Below, one piece after another: positions 55,944 to 64,000 of a stretch of 64,000 bases of DNA; position 1 is the stretch's first letter, and every line of letters begins with the position of its first letter. The notes under the pieces were generated by a model. That model was not told where the DNA came from, ran no database searches, and was given only the letters and a program-made list of their open reading frames with translations. The stretch comes from Toxorhynchites rutilus septentrionalis. Its lineage: Eukaryota; Arthropoda; Insecta; Diptera; Culicidae. The translations under genes were made by a program, and so were the position numbers. Where the stretch lies: assembly GCF_029784135.1 (NCBI RefSeq), contig NC_073746.1, positions 180,483,788-180,547,787 of the forward strand. Reading direction: 5' to 3'.

Positions 55944-56319
55944 ACAGTTCAGCTGAAAAGTTTATAAGGTAACACAGTAAAACAATTTTTTTTTCGCAAA
56001 ATTCAATTTTATTATTCAACATAATTGCCTTCGAGGGTGATACAGCGATTATAGCGATCATGCAACTTTTCGATACCATTTTTATAGTTCTCTTTCGGTT
56101 TTTCCTCAAAATAAGCCCCAGTGTCGGTAATTCGGTAATTTCGGTAAATTCGGTAATATTCCACAGTTGCAATAGCTGGAGCAGAGTCCGGATAACTTTT
56201 GTCGAGCCATGCTTGGTTTGCACTGTATTTTTTCCATCAAAAAGCAATGCTTTATCAATACACCAAATTCGGATTTTTCCATTTTTTTCACAATAACAAA
56301 AGTTGCTCAGCCGAACTGT
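55944..56319 (-). mobile_element. Internally deleted mariner, second subfamily
   Basis: TA at 55942-55943 and 56320-56321 flanks inverted ends acagttcagctgaaaagttt and, on the right, acagttcggctgagcaac when reverse-complemented. On the minus strand the first half encodes mariner N-terminal HTH sequence (KAWLDKSYPDSAPAIATV). After a deletion, the second half encodes the transposase C-terminus (AYFEEKPKENYKNGIEKLHD, then LEGNYVE). The catalytic core is gone. Terminal repeats and protein differ from the mariner at 10267-10735, so two subfamilies are present. Confidence 0.85.
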
Positions 56320-56321
56320 TA

Positions 56322-56920
56322 GTCCTCACATTCCTGTATCATTGTCCCTTTTCGTTCGATTAGTTTATTATTTCGTTCCGAATTTTTCTCTAGATTTTTC
56401 CTAGCAGTTCTATGGCATGCTGCATTCTAGTGATGCTGTATAAGTTTATCAACCGACGAGCAACCAAGGCTAAGACAATTAATCACATAATCACCACAGA
56501 TAAACCAGTTCTCTGCCGACTGCCGGTGGACAAACTGCATGAAGCTAAAGTTGAATTTGATTTTAATGAGTCGAGCAATAAAAGTCCACGTCTTCGAAAA
56601 GCTGCTGGGCCAGCCCGCTGCACGTGGTGAGGAACAGGATGTATAGAAGTATTACTAAGGTGAGGCCGTATCTTCAGTAAGTTAGTGAGGGGAGTGGTAA
56701 GTAGTGAGGAATGTGAGAGGGGATTATTTACAAAAAAAAAGGCGGCAGAGAGACTGCCGAGTGATTGTGTCACAAGTGTGTTAGATTCTGCTTGAGGAAC
56801 AAATGAAATTTTCTTCGAGTCTTATCAATGGCTAATGATGATTTATTTGCAGCATGAAACGACGACCCCAAAGTCTGTGATGGAATTTGGTTGGAGTTTA
56901 CATTGACCAGGAACAATCGC
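56322..56920. other. Spacer, nothing recognised
   Basis: The frame 56412-56630 (+) has no recognisable domain. No repeat shared with the window was seen. Confidence 0.35.
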
Positions 56921-56924
56921 AGCT

Positions 56925-57535
56925 GAAATTCTTACTGGATCGTGTCATTTTTTATTTGCACCAGTCTAAGGTATTTGTTCTCCTTCTGGTTCAATCGCCA
57001 TTTCTCCAGGCGTAAATCGATAGCATATCGACGATGTCGTTTGAAAAGAGTAGTGAGAACTACATAATGTTTTTTTTCTTTATTTTCACTGTGGATCATG
57101 ATGTCGCCTAGGAATGCATCCGAGTCCATCCGAACCTGTTATCATCCTTGCCATCAGTTTCTGGAATGCGCCAAGAGCTTAACCGTTACTTCGGTACAGG
57201 TAACGATGGGTGTTGATTATCATGAGTTTCTTTGACACATGGACTTCTACTCGCAGGTACACGTCGGAAAGATGAATAATACTGGGGACACGTTTGCCGA
57301 CTAGTTTGATGCGAATATCTCCGGGCGTTGGGAGAGTGTGGTTTGCTCCAAGCGCTGCCTCGAGTCCGGTGGAATAATCGGCGCAGATACGCATATATGC
57401 CAATGATAAAGAGCTGCCCGATCGGAGAATTCGATGAGCGTGATAATATCCATACGTTGGAGCAGTTCCGATTCTTCTTCTACTTTTTAAGCGGCACAGA
57501 AAGGAACCGCTCGCTTGTATCAAAAAATTGACTGC
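56925..57535 (-). pseudogene. Ty3/gypsy-type reverse transcriptase fragment, minus strand
   Basis: The frame 57523-57179 encodes SLAYMRICADYSTGL, HTLPTPGDIRIKLVG, SIIHLSDVYLRVEV and KLMIINTHRYLY, the RT fingers and motif A region of Ty3/gypsy elements. After a shift, 57180-56930 continues (AFQKLMARMITG, AFLGDIMIHSENK). There the catalytic YLDD reads FLGD, so RT is inactive. No LTR, protease or integrase is linked on this strand. Confidence 0.75.
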
Positions 57536-57924
57536 CTATCGTGTTTTAGGTTCAGACGAACTTTAGTTTTAGTGCAGTGACTCAGATGTTATTAAAAAAA
57601 ACTTCGAAGCCCCGAGTTAGGAAGTGCTAATCATTACAAAGGAACTTGGAAAGTTTCACCTGATTGCAGTGTGCAGCAAGTGGTTTCAACCAAAGATCGA
57701 ATGCATTCATCAGTCCATTCCAATTACGTTTAGATATTTGACCGAAATTACGTTGAAATACTCCATTCGAACTGGCTTATGATGTTCAATGTACTGAACT
57801 CCCCTACCGAATCAAGAGGTTCTTCATGCACGAATGTTACATCCATTTGTGTGGAATTGAACGTAGGTCAATAATCTTATAATTTTTTTGTGTGATCACC
57901 GAAATGTCGAAACAAAAGTCGAGC

Positions 57925-58740
57925 TTAAGATCCGCTTAGGAGCCGTAGAAGTTGACGGAAACATATCTCGTACGACTCTGTATATGCATCACTGACTGAA
58001 TCGTCTTCATTTGCGTTTTCTTGTCTTTCTTGTTGACCTTCTTGTCGCCTGCGGATGTTGACTGAGGACTGACAATGCTCTGAAATGCATAGCTCCACAC
58101 TATCAGCACGGAAATGGAGAAGTTTTACCGTCTGTTGTTGTTGGTTTTGATTGACTGTTTCTTGATCTGTCGAACCGCCTAAACCGAAGCTGAACGATTC
58201 TTCCACCAACGCCACATCATGCTTGAGGTTTGACAGGCCCTGGCATTCGGTCATCAAACCATAGGTGTTCACATCGGATGTATCGGAGCTTCGATAGGAT
58301 ATGGGTGTCTGTCGTCGTTTTGAGGCTGCAGTTGAACACCAAATGCCTCGCACTCGCACGGTTCACCACCCCGGCACAAGTGACGAAATTATCGGCTTCG
58401 TTCTTAATAAGGTGAATGCAATCGTAATGTTTACAGAACAAAGACTTTTGCTGTCCAAATATCGACTTCGGCTTCAACTTGTCCACAACCTGATGGAACG
58501 TGAAATTGCGTTGTTCATATGACAAAAGAAAATTCAAAACCGTAACGCTGAGGTTACACAGTGGAGCCGCACCTTTCCCAAGTCATTCAGGGTGCTACCA
58601 TCCTGCCTGAAGCAGTCTTAGTACTTTAAGAACCATTGGTCGAACGTGCACACATTTTATGGTCCGAAGTGAAACTCCTTGATGGCAGCGGAGAGTTCAA
58701 TAATGTGTTTTAGTATTCTCAAATCTTTAAACTCATCGCC
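57925..58740 (-). pseudogene. Unidentified decayed gene-like segment
   Basis: From about 58740 downward the minus strand gives a chain of coherent peptide blocks linked by frameshifts and stops: FGDEFKDLRILKHIIELSAA, FDQWFLKVLRLL, DGSTLNDLGKVRLHCVTSAL, LLSYEQRNFTFHQVVDKLK, KSIFGQQKSLFCKHYDCIHL, then SYRSSDTSDVNTYGLMTECQ and a Gln/acidic tail (NQNQQQQTVKL, QENANEDDSVSD). The composition looks like a cellular protein rather than a retrotransposon polyprotein. I do not recognise the family. It may be a pseudogene or an unusual multi-exon gene whose introns I could not place. Confidence 0.4.
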
Positions 58741-58788
58741 AAAAATTAAACATAACATAAAACAAGTTTGAGGAACAAACGACATTTA

Positions 58789-58816
58789 CAGTAGAACCCC
58801 AATTATCCGCGATGCG
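58789..58816 (+). mobile_element. pogo-like terminal fragment
   Basis: TA at 58787-58788 is followed by cagtagaaccccaattatcc, matching the end at 47385. The opposite terminus was not located. Confidence 0.4.
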
Positions 58817-58819
58817 TAC

Positions 58820-60315
58820 AGGTCATAACTTAATATGGTCAGAAAACTGCGATCGTTCTGAAATTTTAGCAAAATGCTTTTAGATTTTCTACTATACAAA
58901 AAACTAAAAACAGATTTAAAAAAATCAAACCAAAATTATAACTCGGAGGAAAGTTGTCCTTCTTAAATAATTACAATTAATATTTTAGTTATTACTATAA
59001 TTATTCAGATGTTCCACAAAAGGCTGAAATAAATCGACATGTTGTTTATGATAAAAAAAAGGTTGATTTCTTTATAAATACAGAAGTTTGATTAAACATG
59101 TACATGTAAATTTCGAAATACGGTAAGTTACATCTAATTCGACATCTAGCTAATTGGACAGACCTGTTAATTTGGACTTTTGGCACAAATACTTGGACAA
59201 ATAATTGGACTCCAATTACAGATCACAATTGATCTAATGCGACACTATTAATGATTAGAGGCAACTGACTATAGTATGTTAGATTTTTTCATCTAAACAC
59301 CAGCTCAATTATAACGATGTGTTAATTAACAATGACTTAGCTCAAGCAGTTTCGTTGCTGCTTGAATTAAAAAAAATGTAGCATAAATATACTTAAATAA
59401 ACAAATCATTTTAGTCACTTTTTTTACGGTATATTTATTTTTCCGTCACTATCATCCGCGCTGCACCTAACAATATATTAGTAAACTTATCCTGCAATAA
59501 TTCTCTCCGCTTGCATCTTGACCGTATCGAAAATCATTTACCGACAAAAGTTTGATGTTTGAGAGCTAAGCTCATCCTTCCCGATATTCTTCCTCAACCA
59601 TTATCATTTGTTCGTTGATATATCCAATGCAGCGAATCAGTGCGATGAATCTTTAACTTCAGAAGGTTTTGCGTACGTGACTTCGATCGGTTCTGACATG
59701 AACAGTGGAAAACCGACACAAAACTCGAAGCACAGAATGCCCAAACACGATACTTTTCATACCTCAAGATATGCACAAAGCCATGACAGGTTGTCCTTTA
59801 CTTGTTGGTTGGCGAACCTTTGCAATGTTCAGTTTCGTCCGCAGTCATCAGCAACAAGATCCATGGGACAAATTGCAATGGATGTGCGAACGACGACACC
59901 CACTTCCCGCGCACACAGCAGGAAGGAACTCCGTAGAAAAGACAAACAAATATTCCATCAAAATCACGAAATATTTCCTCCTATAACCTCATGGCTGATT
60001 CACGCAGTCAATATCCTTTCAAAAACCATCTCCGGTAGCAGGTAATCCAGTGGCCGCAAAGCGTTTTCCGTCGATTCCATCCTCCAATTTCACGTTGTCA
60101 TCATTCGGCTTCAGATCGCTATAAATAATATTGTAAGCGTTGCAATTGAATCTGCTATTTGATAAGTGTATTTACTTGCCACTCTTTCCTCAAAACGTTC
60201 ATTGGGTGATTGTTTCCTATATATATATTCCTATAAGTTCTAGCACAAAATAAAACCTACACTCTTCATGAAACCGGATACAAACGAAGAATGTGAAAAT
60301 GACTGGGGAGCAAAC
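58820..60315. other. Mostly unrecognised; possible gene relics on the minus strand
   Basis: AT-rich sequence to about 59580. From 60130 to 59590 the minus strand has weakly coding-like frames, including a YSDLKPN-like string and HPLQFVPWILLLMTADE, with stops between them. No family assignment can be supported. Confidence 0.3.
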
Positions 60316-60319
60316 AAAA

Positions 60320-62050
60320 GTAAACATTAGAAACATTTCCATCACGGGTACTAATCCCGTCGTTCTGCAAAAGACGTTGCAAGATACCCTGAACAATCTG
60401 TTCACGTGGGCCCTCAAGCTGGGTATCGAATTCTCTACGGAGAAAACTGAAATGGTCGTTTTTTCTAGGAAGCACGAACCCGCCCAATTCCAGCTTCACC
60501 TATCCTGCAAAACGATCCAACACTCTATGTTTTTCAAATACCTGGGTGTATATTTTGATTCTAAGTGTACCTGGGGGAGACACATTGCGTATTTGAAACA
60601 GAAATGCCAGCAAAGAATCAATTTTCTCCAAACAATTACCGGAACATGGTGGGGTGCCCATCCAGGAGACCTCATTCAGTTGTACAAAACAACGATATTA
60701 TCAGTGTTAGAATATGGCAGTTTTTGCTTCCGATCAGCTGCCAGGATTCATATTCTCAAGCTGGAGAGAATACAATATCGTTGCTTGCGTATAGCCATGG
60801 GGTGTTTGCATTCGACACATACGATGAGTCTCGAAGTTTTGGCAGGAGTACCCCCGCTTACTCTTCGGTTCACAGAATTATCCTACAGATTTCTCATCCG
60901 TTGCAAGATCATGAATCCATTGGTGATTGATAACTTCGAAAATCTACTACAACTGACTCCTCAGTCAAGTTTTATGTCTTTATACCATGAGTACCTTACC
61001 CACGACGTGCACCCTTCACCAGGCATCTCCAACCAAGTTTGCTTCCCATACTTTTGCAATTCCTCTGTCATTTTTGATCTGTCCATCCGACAAAAAATCC
61101 ATGGAATCCCAGATCATCTACGCTCCGATTATATTCCGCCGATATTTTCGGCAGAATATGGGAAAGTTAGATCTGATAAAATGTTCTTTACTGACGGTTC
61201 ATACATAAACGGGTCCACTGGCTTCGGCATCTTCAATGAAAATTCCAGTGCCTCTTTCAAACTCAAAGATCCTTGTTCCGTGTATGTCGCTGAACTGGGT
61301 GCGATATACTACGCACTGGGGATCATTGAAACATTGCCCATCGACCACTATTTTATTTTTTCAGACAGTCTCAGCTCAATAGAGGCAATCTGCTCAATGA
61401 AGGTTGATAAACGCTCATCTTATTTCCTAACTAGAATAAGACAACTATTGAGTGTTTTGGTTGAAAAATTATTCAAGATTACCTTAGCATGGGTTCCCTC
61501 TCATTGTTCGATTCCGGGGAATGAGAAAGCGGACTCGCTAGCTAAGGTGGGCGCTTTAGAAGGCACACTTTTTGAAAGGCAAATTACTTATAATGAATTT
61601 TTCCACATTCCTCGTCAGTACACGCTCGTAAGTTGGCAGCGCATGTGGAGTGGAGATGAGTTCGGTCGTTGGTTACACACGATTATCCCTAAGGTCTCGA
61701 CGAGTGCATGGTTCAAGGGATTGAATGTAGGTCGTGATTTCATTCGCGTGATATCTCGGCTTATGTCCAATCACTACAACCTAAACGCGCATCTCTATCG
61801 CATTGGGCTCGCAGCAAACAATCTTTGTGATTGTGGCGATGGCTACCACGACATCGAGCATGTTGTCTGGTCGTGTATCCGGTTCCATACTGCTCGCTCT
61901 CAGCTCTCTAGAGCACTGAGAGCACAAGGCAGACAATCGGAGATCCCCGTCTCGACAGAACAAAATAAAAATCAACGAGATCGTGCTTGCTTCCATCGAA
62001 GAGATGGCTGTAATGCAAATGGCCGCATCGCATTGCAACTTGTTTATAAT
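60320..62050 (+). pseudogene. I-superfamily retrotransposon, 5'-truncated copy (RT end, RNase H)
   Basis: A long open frame (to 62074) starts in the RT C-terminal region (ISITGTNPVVLQKTLQDTL) and is clearly homologous to ORF2 of the 35-41 kb element, though a different subfamily. RNase H is intact by motif: FTDGSYINGSTGFG, VAELGA, FSDSLSS and WVPSHCSIPGNEKADSLAK, with all four acidic residues present. The C-terminal CDCGDGYHDIEHVVWSC is conserved. A frameshift near 61950 garbles the last ~40 residues; the true frame (VLASIEEMAVMQMAA) continues alongside. The 3' UTR is absent, replaced by an M2 MITE fragment. The 30-kb fragment belongs to this subfamily. Confidence 0.85.
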
Positions 62051-62158
62051 CAATGTATTGTGTTTTGTTTATAAACAGAACACAGTAGACTTTCAAGATG
62101 GCTGCAGAGCGGTTTTAGCAGATTGGCCCACCTAGTAGTAATACTTCTATACATCTTG
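62051..62158 (-). mobile_element. hAT-like MITE, family M2, truncated copy
   Basis: On the minus strand it starts caagatgtatagaag at 62158, followed by tgggccaatctgctaaaacc and tctactgtgttctgtttata, matching the first ~105 bases of 29591-29846. The remainder is missing, replaced by the end of the I-type copy. Confidence 0.65.
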
Positions 62159-62554
62159 GTGAGGAAGTCGAACGGAACCTGGCAACCCTGCGGTGGCTAC
62201 AGAGGACTCAACGTAGTCACGATGTTGGATCGATACCCTGTTCCACACATTCGAGATTTGTGTAGCATCTTAAACGGTAAGACAATTTTCCCCTGCTTCT
62301 ACAGCGAGAATTTCGCCAGATCTGCGTTGCACCTGTGGACATGCCGAAAACTGCCATTACAACTCTTTTCGGACTGTTCGAATTCAAATATATGACTTGC
62401 GGACGTCGGAATGCCGGTCAGACGCTGCAGCGACATTTGGGCGACCACAATTTTACCTTCCTGTATGTTGACGATCTCTGCGTCGGCCACGTGATAATGG
62501 TCCCGCCATCAACATCGGTAAGAGCTAAATTAGCCGAACAGATCTCGAATTCAT
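62150..62554 (+). pseudogene. Ty3/gypsy-type pol: reverse transcriptase remnant
   Basis: The frame gives LVRKSNGTWQPCGGYRGLN and MLDRYPVPHIRDLCSILNG, then, after a shift, PKTAITTLFGLFEFKYMTCG and FLYVDDLCV with the catalytic YVDD. This is the RT domain of a Ty3/gypsy LTR retrotransposon. The Asp of motif A falls in a garbled stretch. The domain is broken off by a SINE at 62555. Confidence 0.8.
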
Positions 62555-62738
62555 GCACCCGTGGCCGAGTGGTTAGCGTCTCACATTATCATGCCGGGTG
62601 TTCGGGTTCGATTCCCGTTCTGACCGTGGGGGATTTTTCGTCAGAGAAATTTCCTTCGACTTGCACTGTGGTCACGCGTATTCTCTAGAGCTTGCCCCTC
62701 GGAATACATTAAAGGCGTGTTATTTGGCTTAAGAAATC
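62555..62738 (+). mobile_element. tRNA-derived SINE, family 1, copy 4 (3' truncated)
   Basis: Begins gcacccgtggccgagtgg and carries ggttcgattcccg as B-box-like sequence. The body follows copy 1 to ttggcttaagaaatc, where it breaks off without the usual tail. It sits inside the Ty3/gypsy pol remnant. Confidence 0.8.
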
Positions 62739-62739
62739 G

Positions 62740-63010
62740 AAAATGATCATGTCAAATTTCAAAAACCGACCATGTACATTTTGTTTATTGGCCCAAAACA
62801 ATCACCTGTGCAACGTTTCAGCTCAATCGGACATGATTTAGGGGTGCCTCAAAGCGCTCAAAGTTTTGATTTTTTGATCCTCGAAAATCTTCCAAGGGGA
62901 AACTTGGAAAATCGAAATTTTTATTTCGATGCCAAATTACTTAAAAATGCATGAAACGTCGAGATCTGGTGTCATCCCGAAAAAAAAATTTTGGCCGAAA
63001 ATCGACCTTT
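62740..63010 (+). mobile_element. Half of a long-TIR MITE related to 16269-16916
   Basis: Shared phrases are cagctcaatcggac, gcgctcaaag (compare gcggtcaaag), gaaacgtcgagatct and gtgtcatcccg (compare gtgttatctcg). Only one arm and the centre are visible; the second arm is missing. Confidence 0.55.
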
Positions 63011-63990
63011 TGGGACTTGTGGCCAAGAAACAAACCCAGCAAATTCTTCACTCGATGATACCGAACAACGTTCGCGATGCCCAAACCGTGCTGCAGTGGA
63101 CCGCTGAGCATAACACTAAGTTTGAAAATGTAAGCTCGGTCTAGCTACCAACATCAGTACCTCAGCTTCATCAGCTAGTACACAACGAACATTCGACAAG
63201 TATCCGACATGCTGAGTCAAATCCGTTCATATGCGATTCTGACCTGCTGTATTCCATCGAAGGTCCACCGACACTACCGTTCCCCAACTTTACAGATAGC
63301 TACATCCGGTGAACGATACGTCCATGTTCATATGGACCTCATTGGCTTACTACCACCATCTCGAGATAATGCTTGTTGTTTAACACTAATCGATAAATTT
63401 ACCCGTCGATAAGAAGTGATCCCGATCTTCAACATGACGGTAGCTCTCATGCCCCGGAAGCTCATGCTTCCGTTAGTTGATGAATCGTCCGATTCGGAGC
63501 GCCTACTAACATAACGACTGACTTGGAGAGATAGTTGACCTCCGATCTCTTCAGAGAGTTAACCCGTACACTCGGCATCTCCGTACCACGTCGTACCATT
63601 CCCAGGCCAATCGAGAGAGCACACAGGCAACTAAAAGCTGTAATTATGTGCCACCATAACGCACGAAGGACAGAAACGTAGTAAATCGTGCTACTCGGCA
63701 TGAGGACATCCCTCAAAGAGGATCTCCAGGCATGCCGAGCTCACCTGCGACACAACACTTCGACTGCCGGGAGAGTTCTTCACAGAGAGCAGCAGCATCC
63801 TGAAGATCACTCCGGAGTTCGACGCCGACCTGAGACAAACGATGGCAAACCTCCGAGCAACCATTACAGGGATACGCTGTTCGTCCGAAAAGAGTTGATC
63901 ACATGCAGCGAAGTATTTGTGAGAGTTGGTGTCATGAAGCCACATGAAGCCACTTTGCTTTGAAGCCACTATCACCACCTTTCGACGGAC
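63011..63990 (+). pseudogene. Ty3/gypsy-type integrase remnant
   Basis: Successive frames give a zinc-binding-region scrap, then ERYVHVHMDLIGLLPPSRDN and LTLIDKFTRR (integrase core start), a TDFG-like area and later RRTIPRPIERAHRQLKA. The segment LLGMRTSLKEDLQACRA around 63690-63740 is the integrase end typical of Ty3/gypsy pol. Frameshifts and stops are frequent. It probably continues the RT remnant at 62150-62554, split by the SINE and the MITE half. No 3' LTR or env-like frame is visible before the window ends. Confidence 0.7.
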
Positions 63991-64000
63991 CATGTTCTAA

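Noticed and set aside
59990..60130. Protein kinase-like YSDLKPN string on the minus strand
   Set aside because: One short motif without neighbouring kinase motifs and with a nearby stop; too weak to call.
1..64000. CRISPR array, operon or prokaryotic gene cluster
   Set aside because: Repeats are transposon-derived, genes have spliceosomal introns, and no spacer-repeat periodicity is present.

Overview
The window looks like an AT-rich nuclear fragment of a culicine-like mosquito. I infer this from four intron-bearing, animal-type genes with insect-like products, set among I-, Jockey-, RTE- and CR1-type retrotransposons, mariner remnants, hAT- and piggyBac-like non-autonomous elements and two tRNA-derived SINE families. 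The species cannot be fixed from sequence alone.

Four host genes can be assembled. Cul1 (18566-28528, +, 12 coding exons, 778 aa) is the SCF ubiquitin-ligase scaffold. An SCO1/SCO2 copper chaperone gene (31571-32426, +, 2 exons, 265 aa) serves cytochrome c oxidase assembly. Syntaxin 5 (44792-43424, -, 3 exons, 418 aa) is the ER/Golgi Qa-SNARE. TMEM147 (50167-50996, +, 3 exons, 229 aa) is a translocon-associated ER membrane protein. They are unrelated housekeeping genes separated by repeats, not an operon or functional cluster.

Layout. 1-18.5 kb holds only mobile DNA: a TTAA-flanked piggyBac-like family at 18-223, about 3527-4289 and 8819-10141; hAT-like elements with perfect 8-bp target duplications at 271-1281 and 3498-4975; an element with a 9-bp duplication at 5198-6061; a deleted mariner; decayed RT and RNase H pieces; MITEs; and a PHD-finger gag-like exon. 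18.5-28.5 kb is Cul1, whose 6.3-kb intron 8 is packed with nested retrotransposons. 28.5-35 kb holds MITEs, an I-type 3' fragment, SCO1, a 500-N gap in a TA microsatellite and a SINE. 35.07-40.99 kb is a structurally full-length I-superfamily non-LTR retrotransposon on the minus strand with a 12-bp target duplication but frameshifted ORFs. 41.3-43 kb has two head-to-head SINEs, followed by Syx5, a dimeric MITE, tandem repeats and TMEM147. 51.9-64 kb is a graveyard of RTE, CR1, Ty3/gypsy, mariner, I-type and SINE copies, plus one decayed unidentified gene-like segment.

I found no convincing new biological system. The most informative content is the layered transposon record, datable through many intact target-site duplications, and several compact element families with distinctive subterminal repeats.
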